Made by a program: the position numbers and the translations under genes | Shown here: positions 1 to 5,319 of the stretch, in pieces | Layout of the letters: every line of letters begins with the position of its first letter | Position numbering within the stretch: position 1 is the stretch's first letter | Assembly (NCBI GenBank): GCA_027457005.1 | Contig: DAIDTV010000124.1 | Span: forward strand, 1-5,319 | Length of the DNA: 5,319 nucleotides | Direction of reading: 5' to 3' | DNA from: Chloroflexota bacterium | GTDB lineage: Bacteria; Chloroflexota; Limnocylindria; Limnocylindrales; CSP1-4 | Notes under the pieces: generated by a model | Databases searched by the model: none | Seen by the model: the letters and a program-made list of their open reading frames with translations, nothing else | What the model was told of the DNA's origin: nothing

Positions 1-272
1 TGCGCGTGCGCGACCAGCTGCGCGCCCAGCAGATGACGCTGGACGTCACGCAGGCGGCGAAGGACCACCTGATCAAGCTCGGGTACGACTCCGACTACGG
101 CGCACGGCCGCTCCGCCGGGTCATCCAGAACATGATCGAGGACCCGCTCGCCGAGGCGCTGCTCGTGGGCCGGTTCGACGCGGGCCAGACGATCGTCGTC
201 GACAAGTCCGAGGACGCCGGCCTGACCATCGCCGCGGCCGCCGAGAAGACACCCGCCACGGCCGCGACCTGA
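1..272 (+). CDS. clpC: C-terminal end of a ClpC/ClpB-family AAA+ unfoldase (5' end outside window)
   Basis: Only the last ~90 codons are present; the reading frame enters at base 3 and ends at TGA 270-272. The visible part is the small C-terminal (D2-small) subdomain of a class I Clp/Hsp100 ATPase. It has the sensor-2 signature GYDSDYGARPLRR (GAR at 99-107), followed by the conserved helix 'IEDPLAEALL' and the beta-rich end 'GQTIVVDKSED'. In this family the sensor-2 arginine contacts ATP and couples hydrolysis to substrate threading. ClpC hands unfolded proteins to the ClpP peptidase in the cytoplasm, whereas ClpB works in disaggregation. The tail after the D2 domain is short and Ala/Thr-rich. 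I prefer ClpC over ClpB because radA follows directly, as in the clpC-radA order of Firmicutes. The fragment alone cannot separate the two, since the ClpP-binding loop and middle domain lie upstream. The GTG at base 6 is internal, not a start. Confidence 0.85.
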   Translation, partial: RVRDQLRAQQMTLDVTQAAKDHLIKLGYDSDYGARPLRRVIQNMIEDPLAEALLVGRFDAGQTIVVDKSEDAGLTIAAAAEKTPATAAT

Positions 273-273
273 G

Positions 274-1725
274 ATGGCGCGGCCCACGAGCCGCTACGTC
301 TGCCAGGTCTGCGCGGAGTCCTTCCTGCGCTGGGAGGGCCAGTGCCGCGCCTGCGGCGCCTGGAACACGCTCGTCGAGACGCTGGTGCGCGAGCCCGCGC
401 ACGCGCGGCCGGCCGCCGCCGGCTCCGCCGCCGCCGCCGCACCCACCCCACTCCGCGGACTGGCCGAACCGGAACTGGTCCGGCGGACGACCGGGATCGG
501 CGAGCTGGACCGGGTGCTGGGCGGAGGGCTGGTCCCGGGAAGCCTGGTGCTCCTGGGCGGAGAGCCCGGCGTCGGCAAGTCCACCCTGGTCCTTGCCGCT
601 GCCGCGGGCATCGCCACGGCCGAAGTCGGGCCGCCTGCGGCGCGGCCCGGGAACGGGGCGACCGTCCTGTACGCCAGCGGCGAGGAATCGGCGGGGCAGC
701 TGCGGCTCCGGGCGAGCCGGCTGGGCCTGACCGACGGTCCCGCCGGCGACGCGATCCTGGTCCTTGCGGAGACCGACGTGGAGCACATCCTGGAACGCGC
801 GATGACCGTGCACCCGGTCGTGCTGGTGGTCGATTCGATCCAGACCGTGTCACTGGACGCGCTGGACGGCCCGCCAGGATCGGTGGGCCAGGTCCGCGAG
901 TCGGCCCTGCGGCTCCTGCAGTACGCCAAGGGCGAGGGCATCCCGGTGGTGCTGGTCGGGCACGTGACCAAGGACGGGGGCCTGGCCGGCCCCAAGACCC
1001 TCGAGCACCTGGTCGACGCCGTCCTCACCCTCGAGGGGGAGCGCGGCGGCGGCATGCGCCTGCTCCGGGCCACGAAGAACCGCTTCGGGTCCACGGAGGA
1101 GGTGGGCGTCTTCGCGATGGGCGAGGACGGGCTGCGCGAGGTTGCCGATCCGGCCCGCGCGTTCCTCGCCGGGGACGGGCCGGCGGCGCCAGGCTCGGCC
1201 ATCGCCGCGACGCTCGAGGGAAGCCGCCCGCTGCTGGTCGAGGTACAGGCGCTCGTGGCGCCCGCGGCCTACGGCATGCCGCGGCGGACTGCGACCGGGA
1301 TCGACCAGAACCGCCTCGCGCTGCTGCTGGCGGTGCTTGCCCGGCGCGCCGGCATCGCCCTGGCGTCGCACGACGTGTACGCCAGCGTCGCGGGCGGGCT
1401 CGCCATCGAGGAGCCCGCGCTCGATCTGCCGCTCGCGCTGGCGCTGGCCTCGTCGCTGCGGGATCGCCCGGTCCTTCCCGTGACCGTGGCCGCCGGGGAG
1501 ATCGGCCTGCTCGGGGAGCTGCGGCCGGTGTCGGGGCTGGTCCGGCGCCTCCGCGAGGCGGAGCGGCTGGGCTTCGAGCGGGCGATCGTCCCGGCCGGGC
1601 CGGGAGGGCCGGGTGAGCGCATGCCGGACAGCATCGGGCGCCTCCAGGTGGTGAGCTGTCGGACGCTGCGCGAGGCCGTCGGGCTCGCGCTGGCGTCGGG
1701 GACGGCACAGCCGGTCGGCTCCTGA
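274..1725 (+). CDS. radA: DNA repair/recombination ATPase RadA (Sms)
   Basis: The protein has 483 residues, slightly longer than the usual ~455-460. RadA is a RecA-like, DnaB-related motor that promotes branch migration and processing of recombination intermediates. Domains in order: an N-terminal C4 zinc finger (C10, C13, C24, C27); an Ala/Pro-rich linker (about 42-60); a RecA-type ATPase core with Walker A GEPGVGKST (96-104), 'YASGEES' (133-139) and Walker B 'VVLVVDS' ending near D187; the RadA-specific KNRFG motif (268-272); and a Lon-protease-like domain (about 310-470, with 'ATGIDQNRLALLLAVL'). All diagnostic motifs are intact. A short insertion rich in Pro/Gly (about 119-129) lies between Walker A and the next strand and accounts for part of the extra length. 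The ATG at 274 comes one base after the clpC stop, and the zinc finger starts only nine residues later, so the start is well supported. No clear Shine-Dalgarno is visible, so translation is probably coupled to clpC. Confidence 0.97.
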   Translation: MARPTSRYVCQVCAESFLRWEGQCRACGAWNTLVETLVREPAHARPAAAGSAAAAAPTPLRGLAEPELVRRTTGIGELDRVLGGGLVPGSLVLLGGEPGVGKSTLVLAAAAGIATAEVGPPAARPGNGATVLYASGEESAGQLRLRASRLGLTDGPAGDAILVLAETDVEHILERAMTVHPVVLVVDSIQTVSLDALDGPPGSVGQVRESALRLLQYAKGEGIPVVLVGHVTKDGGLAGPKTLEHLVDAVLTLEGERGGGMRLLRATKNRFGSTEEVGVFAMGEDGLREVADPARAFLAGDGPAAPGSAIAATLEGSRPLLVEVQALVAPAAYGMPRRTATGIDQNRLALLLAVLARRAGIALASHDVYASVAGGLAIEEPALDLPLALALASSLRDRPVLPVTVAAGEIGLLGELRPVSGLVRRLREAERLGFERAIVPAGPGGPGERMPDSIGRLQVVSCRTLREAVGLALASGTAQPVGS

Positions 1726-1742
1726 CCCCGGGGCGCGGCACC

Positions 1743-1763
1743 GGGCCCGTGTGGGCAGGGCCC
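1743..1763 (+). repeat. Inverted repeat GGGCCC-9 nt-GGGCCC in the radA to PIN/TRAM gap
   Basis: Two copies of the self-complementary hexamer GGGCCC (1743-1748 and 1758-1763) are separated by nine bases, and could pair as a 6-bp all-GC stem. The second copy sits inside a perfect 10-base palindrome, CAGGGCCCTG (1756-1765), just upstream of the possible -10 element. A separate CCCCGGGG (1726-1733) follows the radA stop. No T-run follows the stem, so it does not look like an intrinsic terminator. It could be an RNA hairpin, an operator, or chance in GC-rich DNA. Confidence 0.3.
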
Positions 1764-1774
1764 TGTGGTACGCT
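1764..1774 (+). promoter_or_regulatory. Possible -10 promoter element upstream of the PIN/TRAM gene
   Basis: The sequence TGTGGTACGCT ends in a TAnnnT hexamer (TACGCT, 1769-1774) with a TG-type extension, resembling the relaxed -10 boxes of high-GC bacteria. It ends 10 bases before the ATG at 1785, so a transcript starting from it would have almost no leader. No recognisable -35 box lies 16-18 bases upstream. This is the only intergenic gap of useful length in the window, which is the main reason to consider it. The evidence is weak. Confidence 0.22.
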
Positions 1775-1784
1775 CGCCTGCCGG

Positions 1785-2846
1785 ATGTCCAGATTTGTAC
1801 GAGTGCTGGGCGCGATCCTCGGCATGCTGGTCGGCTTCCAGCTGGCGTCTCTGGACGTGGGGGGCCGGGGGCTGTTCAGCGAGACGCCCAGCGGCAATTT
1901 CCTGCTCGCGGTGTGGGTCGTCGCGTGGCTCGTGGTCGGCTTCCTGATCCTGCCCTACCTGACCATCGAACCCGCCGGATGGCTGATCCGCGGCGTGCGC
2001 ACGCTCTCGACCGGCGAGTTCGTGACCGCCATTGCCGGGCTGCTCATCGGGCTCCTCATGGGCCTCCTGCTGGGCCTGCCCCTGGCGCGCTTCCCCGACC
2101 CGTACGGCCGGTACCTGCCGATCGGCGTGTCGCTCGTCCTGGGGCTGGGGATGCTCGGCCTCACGGTCGCCAAGCGGCACGACCTGGCCGAGGCGATCGA
2201 GGCGCTGGGGCTGATCCCCGCCCGGCGCGAACCCACGATGCCGCCGGGCGCGCCGTTCATCGTCGTGGACACCAGCGCCATCATCGACGGCCGCATCGCC
2301 GACGTGGTGTCGAGCGGGTTCCTCTTCGGCACCCTGATCGTGCCCCGCTTCGTGCTGGCCGAACTCCAGTACATCGCGGACCAGTCCGACGCCCGCAAGC
2401 GGGCTCGCGGCCGGCGCGGCCTGGACATCCTCAACGAGCTGCGTCGCTCCGACCGGATCAAGGTCGAGATCAGCGAGGAGGACCCGGCGGGGATCCCGGA
2501 GGTCGATGCCAAGCTCGTGGCGGTGGCCCGGAGCCGTGGCGGCGCCATCCTGACCAACGATCTGAACCTGAACAAGGTCGCCGAGCTCGAGGGGCTCCGC
2601 GTGCTCAACGTGAACTCGCTCGCCAACGCCGTGAAGCCGGCGTTTCTCCCCGGGGACCAGATCCACGTGCACGTCATCCAGGAGGGCAAGGAACCCGGGC
2701 AGGGAGTGGCGTTCCTCGACGACGGCACGATGGTGGTGGTCGAGGGGGGCGCTCGCCGCATGGACCGCGAGGTGAGCGTGACGGTGACGCGGGTGCTCCA
2801 GACGGTCGCCGGGCGGATGGTCTTCGCCCAGCCAGTGGACGACTGA
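1785..2846 (+). CDS. Membrane-anchored PIN/TRAM-domain protein (YacL family, putative RNase)
   Basis: The protein has 353 residues from the ATG at 1785. Four hydrophobic segments (about 5-22, 39-58, 79-100, 111-128) are followed by a cytoplasmic PIN nuclease-like domain (about 157-285) and a TRAM domain (about 286-348). The acidic residues expected at a PIN metal site are present: D162 in 'VVDTSAIIDGR' (with D168), E193 in 'LAEL', D241 in 'EVDAKL' and D259 in 'TNDLN'. TRAM domains bind RNA, so a membrane-tethered ribonuclease or RNA-binding role is plausible, but this is family-based inference and the substrate is unknown. The architecture and place next to radA match yacL of Bacillus. No partner antitoxin is visible, so it is not a VapC-type toxin. 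The frame stays open upstream to a GTG at 1749. I prefer 1785 because the added residues are not membrane-like and 'MSRFVRVLGAILG' is a typical family start. No Shine-Dalgarno precedes 1785. Confidence 0.93.
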   Translation: MSRFVRVLGAILGMLVGFQLASLDVGGRGLFSETPSGNFLLAVWVVAWLVVGFLILPYLTIEPAGWLIRGVRTLSTGEFVTAIAGLLIGLLMGLLLGLPLARFPDPYGRYLPIGVSLVLGLGMLGLTVAKRHDLAEAIEALGLIPARREPTMPPGAPFIVVDTSAIIDGRIADVVSSGFLFGTLIVPRFVLAELQYIADQSDARKRARGRRGLDILNELRRSDRIKVEISEEDPAGIPEVDAKLVAVARSRGGAILTNDLNLNKVAELEGLRVLNVNSLANAVKPAFLPGDQIHVHVIQEGKEPGQGVAFLDDGTMVVVEGGARRMDREVSVTVTRVLQTVAGRMVFAQPVDD

Positions 2847-2847
2847 G

Positions 2848-4008
2848 GTGGACCGCGGATCGGTCGACGCGGTCGTCGTGGCCGCCGGATCCAGCACGCG
2901 CATGGCCGGGTTCGACAAGCTGGCCGCCCCGCTCCTGGGGCGCCCGCTGCTCGCCTGGACGCTGGACGCCCTCGCCTCGGCGTCCTCGGTGCGCCGGCTG
3001 GTCGTGGTGACGGCGCCCTCGCGCGTCGAGGACCTCGCCGCCCAGCCGTGGCTGCGCTCTCTCGGCGCGACGGTCGTGGCCGGTGGTGCCAGGCGCCAGG
3101 AATCCGTGGCGGCCGGCGTGGCGGCCACCGGGAGCGCGGTGGTCCTGGTCCACGACGGGGCGCGGCCCCTGGTGACCCCGGCCCTGGTGGACCGGGTGGC
3201 GGCGGCGGCCGCCGTGGACGGTGCGGCCATTCCGACCGTGCCGGTGGCCGAGACGCTGAAGCGAGTGTCCGCCGGGCGCGTCGGCGAGACCGTGGATCGT
3301 TCCGGTCTAGTGGCGGCCCAGACGCCGCAGGGTGCGCGCCGCGCGCTGCTCGAGGAGGCGTGGTCGCGCTTCCCGGCGGGCGGCCCCCGCGAGTTCACCG
3401 ACGAAGCCGCCCTGCTCGAGGCCGCCGGGATCCCCGTCGCCGCCGTGCCCGGCGAGGCGGCGAACCTCAAGGTCACGGTGCCCGAGGACCTGGAACGAGC
3501 CGAGGCGGTGCTGGCATCGCGCGCGGATGCGCTGCGGGTCGGTCATGGCGCGGACGAGCACCCGTTCGGCGAGGGGACGGGCCTGGCGCTGGGAGGCATC
3601 GTCATCGAGGGCGCACCCCGCCTGCACGGTCACTCCGATGGGGACGCGGCGCTGCACGCGGTGGCCGATGCGCTCCTGGGCGCCGCAGGGCTGGGCGACC
3701 TCGGGCGGGCGTTCCCGGCGGGCGACCCGGCGACCCGGGGCATCGCCAGCGGCGAACTGCTCCGGGCCGTGGTGGCCCGGATCGCCGCCGCGGGCTGGCG
3801 CGCCACCGGGGTGGACGTCACCATCCGTGCGGCCCGGCCGCGGCTCGGTCCCGCCCGGCTCGGGGCGATGCGCGACGCGATCGCGGCGCTGGTCGACCTG
3901 GGGCCCGAGGCGGTCGAGGTCAAGGCGTCGACGGGCAACCTGATCGGATACGAAGGGGCCGGCCGGGGCATCTCGGCGACGGCCGTGGTCATGCTGAGGC
4001 GACGATGA
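2848..4008 (+). CDS. ispDF: Bifunctional IspD/IspF enzyme of the MEP isoprenoid pathway
   Basis: The protein has 386 residues and two fused enzymes. The N-terminal half (about 5-223) is IspD, which joins CTP and 2-C-methyl-D-erythritol 4-phosphate to give CDP-ME. It shows the nucleotide loop 'AAGSSTRMAGFDKL' (12-25), 'VHDGARP' (101-107), 'AAQTPQ' (156-161), 'FTDEA' (183-187) and 'NLKVTVPEDL' (206-215). The C-terminal half (about 229-386) is IspF, which cyclises CDP-ME 2-phosphate to MEcPP. Zinc ligands are recognisable as D236 and H238 (DEH in place of the common DVH) and H270 in 'ALH', with 'GHSDGD' at 261-266. The linker is only a few residues. The product of IspD must be phosphorylated by IspE, which is not in the window, before IspF can act. 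Several IspF active-site positions differ from E. coli (see findings). The GTG start lies one base after the PIN/TRAM stop, and the IspD fold begins at once, so the start is well supported. Confidence 0.96.
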   Translation: MDRGSVDAVVVAAGSSTRMAGFDKLAAPLLGRPLLAWTLDALASASSVRRLVVVTAPSRVEDLAAQPWLRSLGATVVAGGARRQESVAAGVAATGSAVVLVHDGARPLVTPALVDRVAAAAAVDGAAIPTVPVAETLKRVSAGRVGETVDRSGLVAAQTPQGARRALLEEAWSRFPAGGPREFTDEAALLEAAGIPVAAVPGEAANLKVTVPEDLERAEAVLASRADALRVGHGADEHPFGEGTGLALGGIVIEGAPRLHGHSDGDAALHAVADALLGAAGLGDLGRAFPAGDPATRGIASGELLRAVVARIAAAGWRATGVDVTIRAARPRLGPARLGAMRDAIAALVDLGPEAVEVKASTGNLIGYEGAGRGISATAVVMLRRR

Positions 4009-4009
4009 C

Positions 4010-5248
4010 GTGGCGCGACAGATGAGCCTGCGGTTGACCAACACGCTCACGGGACGGCAGGAGGCGTTCGTGCCGCTGGAGCCCGGCCACGTCCGGATGT
4101 ACAGCTGCGGCCCGACCGTCTATGCCCCGGCCCACGTGGGCAACTTCCGCAGTTTCCTGTTCGCCGACCTGCTGCGCCGGTACCTCGGGTGGCAGGGCCT
4201 CGCGGTCACCTGGGTGATGAACATCACCGACGTCGACGACAAGATCATCCGGGATGCCCGGCGGGAGGGTGTCGAGATCGCCGAGCTCACGGAGCGGTAC
4301 ACGGCCGCATTCCTGGACGACGCCCGGCGCCTGCGGATGACGCCGCCCGACGTCATGCCCCGCGCGACCGGGCACATCCCCGACATGGTGGCGCTGATCG
4401 AGCGGCTCATCGAGAGCGGCCACGCCTACCGCACCGACGACGGCTCGATCTTCTTCCGGATCTCGAGCTGGCCCGGGTACGGGCGGCTGGCGCGCCTCGA
4501 TCCGACCCAGCAGCGGGTCGGCGAGCGCGTCGAGTCGGACGAGTACGACAAGGACGACGTCCGCGATTTCGCGGTCTGGAAGGGCCCGAAGGAAGGCGAG
4601 CCGAGCTGGGACACCAGCATCGGACCCGGCCGGCCGGGGTGGCACATCGAGTGCTCCGCGATGAGCATGCGCTACCTGGGGGCCTCGTTCGACATCCATA
4701 CCGGTGGGGTCGACCTCGTGTTCCCGCACCACGAGGACGAGATCGCCCAGTCCGAGGCCGCGACCGGTCTGCGGTTCGTGCAGACCTGGCTCCACTGCGC
4801 CCACCTGCAGATGGGCGGCGAGAAGATGGCCAAGCGGACGGGCAACATCGAGCGACCGGCCGACGTGTACGCCCGCGGCTTCTCGCCCCGCGCCCTCCGC
4901 TACGCGCTGATCGCCGCGCAGTACCGGGCCCCTCTCGAGTTCGGCGACGACTCGCTGCGCGCCGCGTCGTCGGCGGTGGACCGGCTGGCGACCGCCCTGG
5001 CCGCGCTCGACGCCTACCGCAGCGACGCCCCCGACGAGCCCGCGGTGCCGGCGCTCCTCGCCGACACGCGCGCCAGGTTTGAGGCGGCGCTCGACGACGA
5101 CCTCAACGTCTCCCCGGCGCTGGCCGCGGTCTTCGACCTGGTGCGGGAGCTCAACCGGCGGATCGACACGCGTGCCCTGTCGACTGCCGATGCCGGATCG
5201 GCGGCGACGTTCCTGCGCGACCTGGACCGGGTGCTGGGGGTCATGTAG
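4010..5248 (+). CDS. cysS: Cysteinyl-tRNA synthetase, ending at TAG before the usual C-terminal tail
   Basis: The 412-residue class I synthetase charges tRNA-Cys with cysteine in the cytoplasm. Motifs: HIGH-type 'HVGN' (42-45), 'MYSCGPTVY' (30-38), 'ITDVDDKI' (72-79), 'GWHIECSAM' (210-218), 'FPHHEDE' (238-244) and the KMSKS-type loop 'KMAKR' (272-276). The predicted zinc ligands C33, C215, H240 and E244 are all present. A helical DALR-type region follows (about 309-412). Family members are usually about 460 residues. This frame stops about 50 short, and the same frame downstream of the TAG encodes sequence like the missing tail (see the 5261 entry and findings). The GTG at 4010 lies one base after the ispDF stop, with GAGG (3996-3999) 10 bases upstream. 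The ATG at 4022 gives 'MSLRLTNTLTGR', the commoner family start, and is a real alternative with a difference of four residues. MshC, a paralogue of similar length, is less likely given the CysRS-type N-terminus and zinc-site motifs. Confidence 0.93.
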   Translation: MARQMSLRLTNTLTGRQEAFVPLEPGHVRMYSCGPTVYAPAHVGNFRSFLFADLLRRYLGWQGLAVTWVMNITDVDDKIIRDARREGVEIAELTERYTAAFLDDARRLRMTPPDVMPRATGHIPDMVALIERLIESGHAYRTDDGSIFFRISSWPGYGRLARLDPTQQRVGERVESDEYDKDDVRDFAVWKGPKEGEPSWDTSIGPGRPGWHIECSAMSMRYLGASFDIHTGGVDLVFPHHEDEIAQSEAATGLRFVQTWLHCAHLQMGGEKMAKRTGNIERPADVYARGFSPRALRYALIAAQYRAPLEFGDDSLRAASSAVDRLATALAALDAYRSDAPDEPAVPALLADTRARFEAALDDDLNVSPALAAVFDLVRELNRRIDTRALSTADAGSAATFLRDLDRVLGVM

Positions 5249-5252
5249 GAGG
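5247..5252 (+). promoter_or_regulatory. Strong Shine-Dalgarno AGGAGG overlapping the cysS stop codon
   Basis: AGGAGG begins at the second base of the cysS TAG stop (5246-5248) and lies 8 bases before a GTG at 5261. This is the best ribosome-binding site in the window; the other starts have weak ones or none. A ribosome ending at the TAG would be placed to restart at 5261. The same bases also read as two glutamate codons (GAG GAG) of the continuing cysS frame, so the match could be a by-product of coding sequence. Confidence 0.55.
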
Positions 5253-5260
5253 AGCCCGAA

Positions 5261-5319
5261 GTGCTGGAACCGGAGCTGGCGGCCCTGCTGGATGAGCGGG
5301 CGGCCGCCCGGGCGCGGCG
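5261..5319 (+). CDS. Start of a reading frame resembling the detached C-terminal tail of CysRS (3' end outside window)
   Basis: Nineteen full codons plus two bases are visible from GTG 5261, in the same frame as cysS. The residues include 'ELAALLDERAAARAR', which fits the helical C-terminal motif of bacterial CysRS. From memory, the E. coli protein has 'EIEALIQQRLDARKAKDW' there. Between the TAG and the GTG the frame also reads EEPE, comparable with E. coli 'LEQEPE' at the matching place. If about 25-30 more residues follow, the two pieces together would reach the normal CysRS length. This tail helps bind tRNA-Cys in E. coli. Possible readings are a separate small protein (a stand-alone CysS C-terminal domain), the second half of a split gene, the readthrough part of one protein, or the N-terminus of an unrelated Ala/Arg-rich protein. 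The fragment is too short to decide. Confidence 0.55.
   Translation, partial: MLEPELAALLDERAAARAR

Noticed and set aside
415..445. Triplet-like GCC/GCCG repeats as a possible microsatellite
   Set aside because: They encode the Ala-rich linker between the RadA zinc finger and ATPase core, are irregular, and fit ordinary GC-rich coding sequence.
342..1616. A long + strand frame overlapping radA, with similar ones at 1751-3010, 3048-4025 and 4189-5082
   Set aside because: These are out-of-frame shadows with low-complexity Arg/Gly/Ala composition. The overlapping frames carry complete family motifs.
1743..1763. Intrinsic terminator after radA
   Set aside because: A GC stem is possible but no T-run follows, and the following bases look more like a promoter or plain spacer.
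1785..2846. Toxin-antitoxin module based on the PIN domain
   Set aside because: The protein has four membrane segments and a TRAM domain, sits in a housekeeping operon, and has no small antitoxin gene beside it.
1269..3476. A 735-codon open frame on the - strand, plus other long antisense frames such as 95-853 and 1025-1897
   Set aside because: They lie opposite clearly identified genes, are Arg/Ala/Pro-rich with no recognisable domain, and are the expected product of few stop codons in GC-rich DNA.
4010..5248. MshC, the mycothiol-pathway CysRS paralogue, which is also about 412 residues and lacks the tail
   Set aside because: The N-terminus 'LRLTNTLTGR', 'SCGPTVY', 'HVGN' and 'GWHIECSAM' fit true CysRS, whereas MshC has a different 'CGITPYDATHLGH'-type start. 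The CysRS-like tail after the stop also argues against it.
5246..5248. Pyrrolysine insertion at the TAG
   Set aside because: Nothing in the window suggests Pyl machinery. The aligned position in E. coli CysRS is not catalytic, so split gene, mutation or error are simpler explanations.

Overview
This window is a dense, single-strand housekeeping operon from a very G+C-rich bacterium (well over 65% G+C by eye, not computed; codon third positions are nearly all G or C). Every gene reads on the + strand. The gene order clpC - radA - PIN/TRAM (yacL type) - ispD/ispF - cysS matches the order remembered from the Bacillus subtilis clpC-to-cysS region. Here disA (between radA and yacL) and gltX-cysE (before cysS) are absent, and ispD and ispF are fused. 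Base composition, fusion and gene order together suggest a high-GC Chloroflexota or actinobacterial-type lineage. That placement is an inference and no marker in the window settles it.

Layout: 1-272 holds the 3' end of a ClpC/ClpB-type AAA+ unfoldase. 274-1725 is radA, a recombination ATPase. A 59-base gap (1726-1784) carries GC-rich inverted repeats and a possible -10 element. 1785-2846 is a four-helix membrane protein with PIN and TRAM domains. 2848-4008 is a bifunctional IspD-IspF enzyme of the MEP isoprenoid pathway. 4010-5248 is cysteinyl-tRNA synthetase up to a TAG stop. 5261-5319 is the start of a further reading frame cut by the window edge. Three gene junctions have the same architecture, TGA, one base, then ATG or GTG, which points to tight translational coupling.

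The most interesting point is the 3' end of cysS. The frame stops at TAG (5246-5248) right after the helical (DALR) region, before the usual C-terminal helical tail of CysRS. The bases after the TAG, read in the same frame, encode what looks like that missing tail. The TAG overlaps a strong Shine-Dalgarno sequence (AGGAGG, 5247-5252) placed 8 bases before an in-frame GTG (5261). Either CysRS is made here as two pieces, or the amber codon is read through or recoded, or the TAG is a mutation or sequence error. A secondary point is a set of unusual active-site residues in the IspF half. The rest of the window is conserved core metabolism, and I see no mobile elements, CRISPR arrays, RNA genes or defence systems.
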